NCBI RefSeq assembly: GCF_003342675.1
Contig: NZ_CP031148.1
Span: 3,224,001-3,288,000, forward strand
Length of the DNA stretch: 64,000 nucleotides
Source of the DNA: Haloplanus rubicundus
Lineage (GTDB): Archaea; Halobacteriota; Halobacteria; Halobacteriales; Haloferacaceae
Reading direction: 5' to 3'
Below, piece by piece: positions 25,057 through 34,402 of this stretch. Both the position numbers and the translations under genes were made by a program. A model generated the notes under the pieces. The model was given only the letters and a program-made list of their open reading frames with translations. It was not told where the DNA came from and did not search any database. The first letter of the stretch is position 1, and each line of letters opens with the position of its first letter.

Positions 25057-26568
25057 CTACAGGTCGTATAGCTCGCCGTACTTCGCCGTCGCGTACTCGA
25101 CGAAGGCGTCGGCGGCCACGTCCTCGCCCGTCGCCCGGACGACGAGTTCGTTCGTCTCGAAGCGCTTGCCGTGGCGGTGAATCTCCTCGGTCAGCCACTC
25201 GTGGAGCGGGGCGAACTCCCCGTCCCGGATCAGGCCCTCCAATCCCTCGATATCCCGCTCCGCGGCGTCGTAGAGCTGTGCCGCGATCACGCTCCCGAGC
25301 GAGTAGGTGGGGAAGTAGCCGAAGGCGCCGTGAGACCAGTGCACGTCCTGCAGACAGCCCTCGGCGTCCGTCTCGGGACGGATACCGAGGTACGACTCCA
25401 TCTTGTCGTTCCACACCTCGGGCACGTCCTCGACGGCCAGATCACCCCGGATCAGGTCGCGCTCGATTTCGAACCGCAGGACGATGTGGAGGTGGTAGGT
25501 GAGTTCGTCGGCCTCCACGCGGATGAGGTTCGACGGGTCGACGGCGTTGACCGCCTCGTAGGCCTCGCGGACGCTCGGGTCCCCCACGTCGGGGAACGCC
25601 TCGACCACCTCGGGGAGGAACCGCGCCCAGAACGCCGTCGACCGCCCGACGTGGTTCTCCCAGAGCCGCGACTGCGACTCGTGAATCGAGAGGTCGCGCG
25701 CCTCGCCCAGCGGCGTCCCGTAGGCGTCGTCGAGGAGGCCGAGCGTGTAGGTGGCGTGGCCGAACTCGTGGACCGTCGAGAGCAGGGCGCCGATGGGCTC
25801 GCTCTCGTCGTACCGAGTGGTGATCCGGGCGTCGAACGTCGTCCCCGTCGAGAACGGGTGCGGGGCCTCGTCGAGGCGGCCCCGTTCCCACGGGTAGCCG
25901 AGCAGGTCGAGTGCCTCGCGCATCAGCGCCTCCTGCCGTTCGGCCGCGAACGTCCCCGTGAAGGCGTCCGTCGCCAGGTCGGCCTCGGACGCCCGAATCT
26001 CGTCGACCAGCGGCACCACCGCGTCCCGCAGGTCCGTCAGCACGGCCTCGGCGTGGTCGAGCGGCAAGCAGGGTTCGTACTCTTCGAACAGCACCTCGTA
26101 GGGGTCGCGGTCCGGGTCGACGTGTGCCGCGTACCGCCGCTTCAATTCGACCAGTTCTTCGAGGTGGGGCGCGAAGGCGTCGAAGTCGTCCGCCTCCTTG
26201 GCCTCCCGCCACGCGGTCAGCGCCTCGGAGGAAGCGGCGGAGATGCGTTCGACGAGGTCGGTGGGCACGCGGACGGCGCGTTCCTGCTCCCGGCGCACCT
26301 CGCGGACGACGGCCCGTTGGTCGTCGTCGAGGTCCGTCCCCTCCAACTCGTCGAGGAGGTGGCCGAGTTCGTCGGCGGTGAGCAGGTCGTGTTCGACCGC
26401 CGAGAGCGCGGACAGCTGTCTGGCCCGGGCGGGCGTCCCCTCCTCGGGCATCACCACCTGCTGGTCCCAGGAGAGCAGTTCCTTCGCGTGCGAGACGTTG
26501 CTGATCCGCCCCGCGCGGTCGAGCAAGTCGTCGTAGGCGCCCTCGACGGCCGCCGTCGTGTCGCTCAT
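25057..26568 (-). CDS. Carboxypeptidase M32 (thermostable carboxypeptidase 1 family)
   Basis: A 503-residue zinc carboxypeptidase releasing C-terminal amino acids from peptides in the cytoplasm. The zinc motif is HEFGH (267-271), with the third ligand expected in IHESQSRLWENHVG about 30 residues later. DRDPYEVLFEEYEP (153-166) and FSTGTTFDARITTRY are family blocks. Full length for M32 (about 500). The ATG at 26568 (MSDTTAAVEGAYDDLL) is preferred over an in-frame start 23 codons upstream. It is divergent from the Nramp-like gene. Confidence 0.95.
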   Translation of the reverse strand: MSDTTAAVEGAYDDLLDRAGRISNVSHAKELLSWDQQVVMPEEGTPARARQLSALSAVEHDLLTADELGHLLDELEGTDLDDDQRAVVREVRREQERAVRVPTDLVERISAASSEALTAWREAKEADDFDAFAPHLEELVELKRRYAAHVDPDRDPYEVLFEEYEPCLPLDHAEAVLTDLRDAVVPLVDEIRASEADLATDAFTGTFAAERQEALMREALDLLGYPWERGRLDEAPHPFSTGTTFDARITTRYDESEPIGALLSTVHEFGHATYTLGLLDDAYGTPLGEARDLSIHESQSRLWENHVGRSTAFWARFLPEVVEAFPDVGDPSVREAYEAVNAVDPSNLIRVEADELTYHLHIVLRFEIERDLIRGDLAVEDVPEVWNDKMESYLGIRPETDAEGCLQDVHWSHGAFGYFPTYSLGSVIAAQLYDAAERDIEGLEGLIRDGEFAPLHEWLTEEIHRHGKRFETNELVVRATGEDVAADAFVEYATAKYGELYDL

Positions 26569-26666
26569 GTCCGGACGTGGCGTCGCGTCGTAATCAACCC
26601 CGCGCCGCCACGGCTCGATAACACCGAGTGGTAACACCTATACTCCCGAGGCGTCGACCGGGAGGC

Positions 26667-27995
26667 ATGGACACGAACGACGTGACCCGGACCGCGCCCG
26701 ATCCGGGTCTCACCGCACGCATCGGGAGCTATCTCTCCGGGATGGGACCGTCGTGGGTCGCCGGCGCCATCGCCGCCGGGCCGGCGACCATCGCCAGCCT
26801 CGTCACCGCCGGCGCGCTCTTCGGCTACCAACTGCTCTGGGTCGTCGTCCTCTCCGCGGGCGCGGGGGCGCTCGCCCAGTATCTCGCGATGCGTCTCGGT
26901 CTCCTCACCGAGCGCGGCATCGTCGCCGTCGTCGAGGACCACCTCGGCGAGTCCTGGGCGTGGCTGCTCGTCGCCGACGCGGTCATCGCCGCCGGCGTCG
27001 CCCAACTGGTGATCATGAAGACCGTCGCCACCGTCTCCGCCACCGTCACGGGCATCGACGCCCGGGTCTGGGGCGTCGTCTGGGCGCTCGTCCTCGCCGT
27101 CGGCCTCGCCGGGCGGGGGTATCGCTTCCTCGAAGTCGTCGCGAAAGTCCTCGTCGCGGGCGTCGTCGTCGCCTTCGTCGCCAGCCTGTTCGTCGTGCCC
27201 GTCGACCCCGGCGCGGCCGTCGCGGGGCTGGTGCCCTCCGTCCCCACGGGCGGGGCGCTCGTCGCCGCGGGCATCCTCGGCGGCGCCGTCCACATCACGC
27301 TCATCACGATGCACTCCTACACGATGCGCTCCCGGGGCTGGACCCGCGAGGACTACAGCCTCGCCTCCTTCGACGTCGGGGCCTCGATGCTCGTCGCCTT
27401 CGGCGTCTACTCGCTGGCCATCTTCCTCGTCACCGCGAGCGTCCTCACCTCCGCGGACCTCTCGACCGTCGGCGCGGCGCAGGCGCTCGGCCCGCTGGTC
27501 GGCCCAAGCGCGAAGTGGCTCTTCCTGCTCGGCCTCTGGGGCGCCGCCGTCTCGACGCTCGGCGGCAACACCATCGTCCCCCCGTTCCTGCTGGCCGACA
27601 AACTCGGCTGGGGGACGACCATCGAGGACTCCCGCTACCGCTGGCTGCTCGTCGCCGCCGCGCTCCTCTCGGCGCCCGGCGCGTTCATCGGCGGCGCGGT
27701 GCTCGGCCAACTCGTCCTCGTTCTCGCGCTCGGGACGGTGGGGACGCCCTTCGCCATCGCCATCGTCCTCTACCTGCTGAACACCGACGCGGTGCCCGAC
27801 CGTAACTCCCTGCTCGCCAACGTCGGCGGCGTGGCGCTCCTGCTCGTCACCGGCGGCCTCGCCGCCAACTTCGTCCGCTCGCAGGTCGCCGGCGGCGTGA
27901 GTCCGCTCGCCGGCGTCGTGCTCGCGTTCGCCGTCGCCATCGCCCTCGCCATGGTCGGACTGGGCGGCAAGTTCGCGCTCGAGGAAGTCGCGTAG
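26667..27995 (+). CDS. Nramp-like transporter with altered metal-binding motifs
   Basis: A 442-residue protein with about eleven to twelve membrane helices and the Nramp/SLC11 layout. In classical Nramp metal transporters helix 1 carries DPGN and helix 6 MPHN or similar. Here helix 1 reads GAIAAGPATIASLVTAGA (Asp and Asn missing), and the helix 6 region reads ITLITMHSYTMRSRGW. Substrate choice is therefore probably not the usual Mn/Fe. Acidic residues are rare in the membrane part. It is followed 4 bp later by a P-loop gene, so the two are probably co-transcribed. Confidence 0.85.
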   Translation: MDTNDVTRTAPDPGLTARIGSYLSGMGPSWVAGAIAAGPATIASLVTAGALFGYQLLWVVVLSAGAGALAQYLAMRLGLLTERGIVAVVEDHLGESWAWLLVADAVIAAGVAQLVIMKTVATVSATVTGIDARVWGVVWALVLAVGLAGRGYRFLEVVAKVLVAGVVVAFVASLFVVPVDPGAAVAGLVPSVPTGGALVAAGILGGAVHITLITMHSYTMRSRGWTREDYSLASFDVGASMLVAFGVYSLAIFLVTASVLTSADLSTVGAAQALGPLVGPSAKWLFLLGLWGAAVSTLGGNTIVPPFLLADKLGWGTTIEDSRYRWLLVAAALLSAPGAFIGGAVLGQLVLVLALGTVGTPFAIAIVLYLLNTDAVPDRNSLLANVGGVALLLVTGGLAANFVRSQVAGGVSPLAGVVLAFAVAIALAMVGLGGKFALEEVA

Positions 27996-27999
27996 ACCC

Positions 28000-28587
28000 G
28001 TGACGGACGCCGGCCCTCCGTTCCCCCTCACGGGGACGACCCTGATCGTCGGGCCGTCGAACGTCGGCAAGACCCGCCTGACTGCCCGGGCGCTGACGGC
28101 GTGGCTGGAGCGCGAGGGGGCCGACGGGGTGGTCGTCCTCGATTTCGCTCCCGAGGTGGAGCGCGACGGCCGGATTCTGGGCGGCCGCCTCGACCGGTTC
28201 GTCACGCCTCCCGCCGGCGTGTGGCGGGGCGTCCTCGACGCCCACGCGCCGCGGGCGACGGCCGGGAGCGAGGCTGAAGCGGCCGACCTCGCCGCCGACA
28301 ACGCCCGCCGCGCGGCGACCGTCTTCGACGCGGCGCCCGCGGACCCGCGGGCCGTCTTCGTCAACGACGCCACCATCCCGTTCCAGACGCCGGACGCCGA
28401 CCCGACGCGACTGCTCGACTACTGCGACCGGGCGGAGGTGGCGGTGTTGAACGCGCTGGAAGCCGACGCCATCGTGGGGTCGGACCCCGTCTCCGAGGCC
28501 GAACGGGCGACGCTGTCGGCCTTCCGCGAGCGGGCGGATCGGATCGTCCGGCTGGACGATCAGGCCGACTCCGCGACGCCGCGATAG
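28000..28587 (+). CDS. Small P-loop NTPase, unknown role
   Basis: A 195-residue protein starting with GTG 4 bp after the transporter stop. Walker A is GPSNVGKT (18-25), and a Walker B-like strand VVVLDFAPEV follows. AVFVNDATIP may be the later strand of the core. It is short and lacks GTPase G4/G5 motifs, so it is not an obvious Era/Obg-type protein. Coupling to the Nramp-like gene suggests a regulatory or metal-handling link, but this is inference. Its 3' end overlaps the converging M20 gene by 28 bp. Confidence 0.75.
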   Translation: MTDAGPPFPLTGTTLIVGPSNVGKTRLTARALTAWLEREGADGVVVLDFAPEVERDGRILGGRLDRFVTPPAGVWRGVLDAHAPRATAGSEAEAADLAADNARRAATVFDAAPADPRAVFVNDATIPFQTPDADPTRLLDYCDRAEVAVLNALEADAIVGSDPVSEAERATLSAFRERADRIVRLDDQADSATPR

Positions 28588-29630
28588 ATCCGCTCGCACC
28601 GCTCCAGCACGTCGATAGCGACGCTCTCCCCCGCCGTATGCGCCTCGCCGGGTTCCGCGGCGCCACAGACGACGGGGGTCGTCCCCGCGGCGGCCAGCCA
28701 CCCCGCGTCCGTGGCGTGGGGTTTGGCGACGTGCCGGGGGTTGCCGTCCTGTGCCTCGCGGGCGGCGTCGAGGACCGCCTCGGCGAAGTCGGCGTCGTCA
28801 CAGGCCATCGGCGGCAGGTCCTGATCGACCGTCCACTCGACGCCGGGCACCGACTCGACGCGTCCCAGGTCGGCCCGTTCGCCCGGCACCGTCCGCTCGT
28901 CAACCGTCGCCGCACAGCGGTCGGGGATCACGTTCCACCCCGATCCGCCGTCGATTTCGGTGACGACGACGCTCCCCCGTAGCTCCTGGCCGAGCACCGT
29001 CGTCTCGGGAGCGTCGAGGCCACGAACCACGTCCACGGCGTCGCAGGCGCGGTAGACGGCGTTCTCGCCCGCCTCGGGTTCGCTGGCGTGGGCGCTCTCG
29101 CCGCGGGCGACGAGCGTGCTCCCCCGCCGGCCCTTGTGCGCGACGGCCACGTCCGTGACGCCGGGCGCGGAGTACCCCGTCGACCCCTCGCCGACGACGG
29201 CGTAGTCGGGGGCGAACCCCTCGTCGATGGCGGCGCGGGCGCCGACGCCCCCCTGCTCCTCGCCCGCGAAGGAGGCGAAGACGAGTTCAGTGGCGGGATC
29301 GGCGTCGCGGAAGGCGACCATCGCCGCCGCGAGACTGCCCTTCATGTCGGCGGCCCCGCGCCCGTGGAGGCGGCCGTTCCGTTCCGCGACGACGTACTCG
29401 CCGTCACGAACCTGTTCGTCCGCGGGCGCCACCACGTCGTGGTGGCCGACGAGAGCGAGGGAGCGATTACCGTCGCCGCGGCGGGCGATCACGTTCCCGG
29501 CGTCGTCCCGTCGGACCGCCGCGTCCGTCTCCGCGCGGAGCCACGACTCCACGGCGTCGCCCGCCGCCCGTTCGTCCTCGTGGCTGGGAATCGAGACGAG
29601 TCGGCGCGTCAGGGCCAGCGTGTCGCTCAT
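28560..29630 (-). CDS. M20 family metallopeptidase (ArgE/DapE-like)
   Basis: A 356-residue M20 deacylase. Metal ligands are visible: H63 and D65 in VGHHDVV, D95 in HGRGAADMKGS, E124-E125 in FAGEEQGG, and later GEGSTG and CGAAEPGEAHTAGE (terminal His). In haloarchaea the family covers acetylornithine and succinyl-diaminopimelate deacylases; the substrate here cannot be assigned. A TATA (TTTATA at 29655-29660) 27 nt upstream points to a leaderless mRNA starting at the ATG. Confidence 0.9.
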   Translation of the reverse strand: MSDTLALTRRLVSIPSHEDERAAGDAVESWLRAETDAAVRRDDAGNVIARRGDGNRSLALVGHHDVVAPADEQVRDGEYVVAERNGRLHGRGAADMKGSLAAAMVAFRDADPATELVFASFAGEEQGGVGARAAIDEGFAPDYAVVGEGSTGYSAPGVTDVAVAHKGRRGSTLVARGESAHASEPEAGENAVYRACDAVDVVRGLDAPETTVLGQELRGSVVVTEIDGGSGWNVIPDRCAATVDERTVPGERADLGRVESVPGVEWTVDQDLPPMACDDADFAEAVLDAAREAQDGNPRHVAKPHATDAGWLAAAGTTPVVCGAAEPGEAHTAGESVAIDVLERCERIYRGVAESA

Positions 29631-29654
29631 GCCCCACGCGACGGCGGCCGCCGG

Positions 29655-29700
29655 TTTATATTCGACCGCTCCGGCGGACCGCGCTTGAATACCCTTATCC
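29655..29700. promoter_or_regulatory. Divergent promoter pair
   Basis: TTTATA at 29655-29660 serves the minus-strand M20 gene (start 29630). CTTATCC at 29694-29700 serves the plus-strand PIN-ATPase gene (start 29723). Each is about 26-27 nt from its start codon, so both transcripts are probably leaderless. Confidence 0.55.
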
Positions 29701-29722
29701 GTCTCGCCCCCCGATTTCGCCC

Positions 29723-31582
29723 ATGAACGTCGTACCGGACACGAGCGCGGTCATCGACGGCCGCGTGTCCGAACGCGTCGACGACGGCAGTTACGAGGGG
29801 GCGACGATCACCGTCCCCGAGGCCGTCGTCGGTGAACTCGAGTGGCAGGCCAACGAGGGCCACGACACCGGCTGGGAGGGCATCGAGGAACTGCAACGGC
29901 TGGTAGAGATGGCCGCCGAGGGGACGATCACCGTCGAGTACTACGGCGAGCGACCCAGCGCCGGCCAGATACGCGGTGCCGACGAGGGCGACATCGACGC
30001 CGTCGTCCGCGACGTGGCCGCCGACCTCGACGCCACGCTCCTCACGAGCGACGTGGTACAGGCCGAGGTGAGCAAGGCGAAGGGGCTGGACGTGGAGTAC
30101 GTCGAACCTCGCGGCCGCGACGCCGAGGGCTTACAGATCGAGTCCTTTTTCGACGAGACGACCATGTCCGTCCACCTCCGTGCGGGGGCGAAGCCGAAGG
30201 CCAAACGCGGCGATATCGGCGACATGCACTACCAGGTCATCGGCGACGAGCCGACGACCGAGGCGGAGATGAAGGAGTTCGCCCACGACATCGCGGAGAC
30301 GGCGCGGGCGAGCCCCGACGGCTTCGTCGAACTCGACGAACCGGGGATGACCATCGTCCAGTACCGCTCCTACCGCATCGCCGTCGCCCGCCCGCCGTTC
30401 TCGGACGGCTTCGAGATTACGGCCGTCCGCCCCATCGTCAAGACGGATCTGGAGGACTACGAGTTCGCAGAAGACCTCAAGGAGCGCCTGCTGGAGCGCC
30501 AGCGCGGCGTCCTCATCTCCGGCGCGCCGGGTGCCGGAAAGTCGACGTTCGCCCAGGCCGTCGCGGAGTTCCTCGCCAGCCACGACAACGCCGTGAAGAC
30601 CATGGAGAAACCCCGCGACCTGCAGGTCGGGCCCGACATCACCCAGTACACGGCGCTCGGGGGCGACATGGCGAAGACGGCCGACTCCCTCCTGCTGGTC
30701 CGTCCGGACTACACCATCTACGACGAGGTGCGCAAGACCGAGGACTTCGAGGTGTTCGCGGACATGCGCCTCGCCGGCGTCGGCATGGTGGGCGTCGTCC
30801 ACGCCACCCGCGCCATCGACGCCCTGCAACGGCTCGTCGGCCGAGTCGAACTCGGCATGATCCCGCAGGTGGTCGACACGGTGGTCTACATCGAAGCCGG
30901 CCGCGTCGACACCGTCTACGACGTGCAGACGGAGGTGAAGGTGCCCGCGGGGCTGACCGCCGAGGACCTCGCCCGCCCGGTCATCCAGATTTCGGACTTC
31001 GAGACGGGGAAGCCGGCCTACGAAATCTACACGTTCAACCGGCAGGTCGTCACCGTCCCCCTCGACGGGGACGAGGGGAGCGAGACGGGCGTCTCCCGGC
31101 TGGCGAAAAAGGAGGTCGAACGCGAGATTCGCTCCATCGCCCGCGGACACGTCGAAGTCGAGCTGAAAGGGCAGAACGAGGCCGTCGTCTACGTCGAGGA
31201 AGACGACATCTCCTACGTCATCGGGAAAGGGGGCGGCCGGATCAGCGACGTGGAGAACCGCCTCGGCATCGACATCGACGTCCGGACGCTGGACGAACGG
31301 CCGTCGGGCGGGAGCGGAAGCGGCGGTAGCGCCGACGCCCGCGGGGCGGCCCGCGAGGGCACCGTCGTCACGCCCGAAGTCACGTCCCGACACGTCGTCG
31401 TCGAGGCGAGCGACGCCGCCGAAGTGGGCGAGACGGTCGAAGTGCGGGCCGACGACGAGTACCTGTTCACCGCGACGGTCGGTCGTGGCGGGGAGATTCA
31501 GGTGTCGCGCGGGAGCGCCATCGCGGACGAACTCGAACGCGCCATCGACGAGAAGCGACGGATTGCGGTGCTTCCGACGTAG
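29723..31582 (+). CDS. PIN domain - ATPase - KH domain protein
   Basis: A 619-residue archaeal multidomain protein. Residues 1-135 form a PIN nuclease domain with acidic residues D6, E38, D90 and D110. Residues about 200-430 form a VirB11/PilT-like ATPase with Walker A GAPGAGKS (267-274), preceded by RGVLIS. Residues about 480-530 hold a KH-like RNA-binding motif (YVIGKGGGRISDVENRLG). A Gly/Ser/Ala linker leads to a small C-terminal TRAM-like beta segment (EVGETVEVRADDEYLFTATVG). The order suggests an RNA-processing machine with nuclease, motor and RNA grip. It is widespread in archaea but its substrate is not known to me. Confidence 0.9.
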   Translation: MNVVPDTSAVIDGRVSERVDDGSYEGATITVPEAVVGELEWQANEGHDTGWEGIEELQRLVEMAAEGTITVEYYGERPSAGQIRGADEGDIDAVVRDVAADLDATLLTSDVVQAEVSKAKGLDVEYVEPRGRDAEGLQIESFFDETTMSVHLRAGAKPKAKRGDIGDMHYQVIGDEPTTEAEMKEFAHDIAETARASPDGFVELDEPGMTIVQYRSYRIAVARPPFSDGFEITAVRPIVKTDLEDYEFAEDLKERLLERQRGVLISGAPGAGKSTFAQAVAEFLASHDNAVKTMEKPRDLQVGPDITQYTALGGDMAKTADSLLLVRPDYTIYDEVRKTEDFEVFADMRLAGVGMVGVVHATRAIDALQRLVGRVELGMIPQVVDTVVYIEAGRVDTVYDVQTEVKVPAGLTAEDLARPVIQISDFETGKPAYEIYTFNRQVVTVPLDGDEGSETGVSRLAKKEVEREIRSIARGHVEVELKGQNEAVVYVEEDDISYVIGKGGGRISDVENRLGIDIDVRTLDERPSGGSGSGGSADARGAAREGTVVTPEVTSRHVVVEASDAAEVGETVEVRADDEYLFTATVGRGGEIQVSRGSAIADELERAIDEKRRIAVLPT

Positions 31583-31656
31583 CGTCACGGCAGCCGTCGA
31601 TCGACGGAGGCAGTCGGCCGTAGCGGAACTCGGCCGTGGACGGGGGCGACCCGACG

Positions 31657-31935
31657 CTAATCGCACTCGACGCAGGGCGCGTCGGCGTCGCCCTCCGCGA
31701 GCGCGGATTCGTCGAGTTGGTAGAGGTTCTGTCGCGCGTCGGCGAAGTAGACGTCCTCGTCGACGACGCCGATGTCTTCGAGTCGTTCGAGCGCGTAGCG
31801 GACCGTCCGAGCCGACAGCATCGACTCCTCGACGATCCCCTTCTGGGTCAGCGACCCGTTGTATTCGAGGACCTTGAAAACCAGTTTCGCGCTCGGCGGA
31901 AGGTCGTCCAGACCCTCCTCGTCAGTTCCAGCCAT
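31657..31935 (-). CDS. MarR-like winged-helix regulator with C-terminal CxxC
   Basis: A 92-residue winged-helix protein. LPPSAKLVFKVLEYNGSLTQKGIVEESMLSARTVRYALERLEDIGVV is the DNA-binding unit and EDVYFADARQNLYQL the wing. The tail ends CVECD. CATAAAGG at 31961-31968 (a TATA on the minus strand) lies about 28 nt upstream, so it is leaderless. It is common across haloarchaea as a small MarR-type regulator with unknown targets. The start ATG at 31935 fits the promoter; longer in-frame starts do not. Confidence 0.85.
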   Translation of the reverse strand: MAGTDEEGLDDLPPSAKLVFKVLEYNGSLTQKGIVEESMLSARTVRYALERLEDIGVVDEDVYFADARQNLYQLDESALAEGDADAPCVECD

Positions 31936-32132
31936 CGTATGATCCGAACGCGGCCACCGGCATAAAGGTTCACGACCCGTTCCGGTCGTCCCGACCGTCC
32001 GTCCCCCGCGGACGCGCGAGAGACGCCGCGACGGCCGCAATGCCCCATCGCGATATTTTCCCCGACCGATAGCCCGCGCCAATAGTGCCACGACAGCCAT
32101 CGTTAACCATCGTTGGTAGCTGTCACCACGGT

Positions 32133-34229
32133 ATGGAGACACGAGAACTCGACCCGCTGTTCGATCCGTCGTCGCTGGCAATCGTGGGAGCGAGCCCGGA
32201 TTCGTGGTACTCCTCGCGGATCACGGAGCATCTCACCGACTACGGCTACGACGGCGAGCATTACCTCGTCAATCCGAATCGCGAGAGGGCGTGGGATCGG
32301 CGGTGTTACGACGCGATAGCCGACCTGCCCGAGGTGGTCGACCTCGCCGTCGTGGTCGTCCCGCGCGAACACGTCGTCGACGTAGTACGTGAGGCGGGCG
32401 AGGTGGGCGTCCCCGCGGCGCTCGTCATCACGACCGGGTTCAGCGAGGCCGACGAGCAGGGAGCCGAACTGGAGGCCGAACTCGAAGCCACCGCCGCGAA
32501 CTACGACATCAGCGTCGCGGGGCCGAACTGCATCGGCCTCGCGAACGCGCAGGCGGGGACGGTGTTGACTGGCCTCTGTTCCCGCGAGCCCGAACCGGGC
32601 CAAATCGGCCTCGCCAGTCAGTCCGGCGCGCTCTCTTTCGCGACGTTCTTCGAGAACGCCGCCGACGAGGACACCCACTTCTCCCACATCGTCTCGACGG
32701 GCAACGAGGTGGACCAGAGCCTCGTGGACTACGTCGAGTACATGGCCGCCGACCCCGACGTCGAGGTGATCTGTACGTACATCGAGGGCGTGACGGAGCC
32801 GCGGCGGTTCATCGAGGTGGCACGGGAGACGGTGGCGACGGGAACGCCGGTGCTGGCAGTCAAGGTCGGCAGTTCCGACGTGGCACAGGCGGCCGCCGAG
32901 TCACACACGGGGTCGCTGACCGGCAACGACGCGGTGTGGGACGCCGCCTTCGGACAGGCAGGCATCGAACGGCTCCCCGACGTTCCGGACCTCACGAGCC
33001 GGGCGCAGGCCCACGCGGCGTTCGATCCACCGGATTCGAACCGGGTCTGTGTCGCCTCGACGAGCGGCGGCCTCGCGACCCTCCTCGCCGACCTCGCGGA
33101 GGACCGCGGTCTCGACCTGCCGCAACTGGCCGACGGGACCGAGAAGACGCTGCTGGAGATGGAGGACCTGCTCACCTTCGGCGAACTCCACAACCCCGTC
33201 GACATCCGGGCCCAGGGGGCGGAGGTGCTCCCCGACGTCGCCGAGACGCTCTTCGCCGACGACGCCTTCGACGCCTACGTCTTCGGCATCGGCCTCTCGG
33301 CGGTGGATTCGGACGCGGATCTGATCGCCGACCACCTGCTCACCGTCGCCGAGATGACCGACGACCCCGTGATCTTCCTGTGGACCGGCCGCCGGGAGCC
33401 GGCCGAACTCGACGACCCCCAGCCCTACGAGCGGGTCCGCGCCGAGTACCCGCTCTTCTACGAGCCGTCGAAGGCCATCGACGCCCTGGCCTCTCTCGTC
33501 CGGTTCGACGAGGCCCGGGACCGACTCGTGGGACGGCCGCCGTTCGAACTCGACGGGCGGAGCCCCTCGGATCTGCCGAACGACGCCACGCTCACCTGGT
33601 CGCGGGCGACGAGCCTCCTCGACGACTACGGGATCGACCTGCCGGCGACGCGGTCGGCGTCGTCGAGCGAGGAGGCCGCGCGGTACGCCAGCCGGATCGG
33701 GACGCCGGTCGTGATGAAGGTGGACTCGCCGGATATCGCCCACCGCAACGAGGTGGGGGCGGTTCGGGTCGGCGTCGAGTCGTCCGCCGAGGCTCAGCGG
33801 GCCTACGAGGACATCGTCGCCAACGTCTTCGAACACGACGACGAGGCGACCATCGAGGGCGTCCTCGTCCAGGAGATGATCGAGGGCGGCGTGGAGGCGC
33901 TGGTCGGCGCGTCACAGGACCCCAACCTCGGCCCCGTCGTCACCCTCGGCTCCGGCGGGACGCAGGTCGAAGCGTTACAGGACACCACCCACCTCGTCGC
34001 ACCGTTCGGCAAGGGCGACGCCTACGGCGCGCTCAAGCGGACGGACCTGCCGGCGCGGTTCGAACACGAGTTCGGCCCCGACGCGTCGCTGGACAGCCTC
34101 GCGAACCTCATCACCAAGGTTGGAAACCTCGTCGCCAAGCGTCGGGAGGTGGCCGAACTCGACCTCAACCCGGTGCTGGTGCGCCCGGAGCGGAGCGTCT
34201 GTGTCGACGCGTTCGTCAAGACCGACTGA
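32133..34229 (+). CDS. ADP-forming acyl-CoA (acetyl-CoA) synthetase, fused subunits
   Basis: A 698-residue enzyme that converts acetyl-CoA (or other acyl-CoA), ADP and phosphate to the acid, ATP and CoA; this is the archaeal acetate-forming route. Order: CoA-binding domain (IVGASPDSWYSSRITEHL, about 12-29), succinyl-CoA-synthetase-like domains with GPNCIGLAN and ASQSGAL, and the phosphorylated histidine in AAESHTGSLTG (about 255). An ATP-grasp domain (about 480-698) follows, with VMKVDSPDIAHRNEVGAVRVG and AELDLNPVLV. The alpha and beta parts are fused as usual in haloarchaea. Its stop runs into the palindromic element at 34231. Confidence 0.93.
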   Translation: METRELDPLFDPSSLAIVGASPDSWYSSRITEHLTDYGYDGEHYLVNPNRERAWDRRCYDAIADLPEVVDLAVVVVPREHVVDVVREAGEVGVPAALVITTGFSEADEQGAELEAELEATAANYDISVAGPNCIGLANAQAGTVLTGLCSREPEPGQIGLASQSGALSFATFFENAADEDTHFSHIVSTGNEVDQSLVDYVEYMAADPDVEVICTYIEGVTEPRRFIEVARETVATGTPVLAVKVGSSDVAQAAAESHTGSLTGNDAVWDAAFGQAGIERLPDVPDLTSRAQAHAAFDPPDSNRVCVASTSGGLATLLADLAEDRGLDLPQLADGTEKTLLEMEDLLTFGELHNPVDIRAQGAEVLPDVAETLFADDAFDAYVFGIGLSAVDSDADLIADHLLTVAEMTDDPVIFLWTGRREPAELDDPQPYERVRAEYPLFYEPSKAIDALASLVRFDEARDRLVGRPPFELDGRSPSDLPNDATLTWSRATSLLDDYGIDLPATRSASSSEEAARYASRIGTPVVMKVDSPDIAHRNEVGAVRVGVESSAEAQRAYEDIVANVFEHDDEATIEGVLVQEMIEGGVEALVGASQDPNLGPVVTLGSGGTQVEALQDTTHLVAPFGKGDAYGALKRTDLPARFEHEFGPDASLDSLANLITKVGNLVAKRREVAELDLNPVLVRPERSVCVDAFVKTD

Positions 34230-34230
34230 G

Positions 34231-34318
34231 ACGGGGTGCTGTGAGTCAGTACCGGTGGGTCGCCAGGACGGCCCGGCGACCCCCCGGCGAACAGTTACAG
34301 CAATCCGTATGAGACGGA
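34231..34318. repeat. Dispersed palindromic intergenic element, copy C
   Basis: Arms CCGGTGGGTCGCC (34253-34265) and GGCGACCCCCCGG (34276-34288) pair with one mismatch. The flanks GTCAGTACC and ACAGTTACAGCAATCCGTATGAGACGG match copy D at 60075 almost base for base, and copy B at 11288 in reverse complement. It begins 1 bp after the synthetase stop codon, as copy D begins right after its upstream gene. The 174-bp gap holds no other signal except the promoter of the next gene near 34370. Confidence 0.85.
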
Positions 34319-34402
34319 CCCCCCGCCGATCCGCCGATACCGGGCCACGACCCGGCTGAGCGTATCGAACGCCTTTTCATGCCCGCCGCCGGAGGATTCG
34401 GT

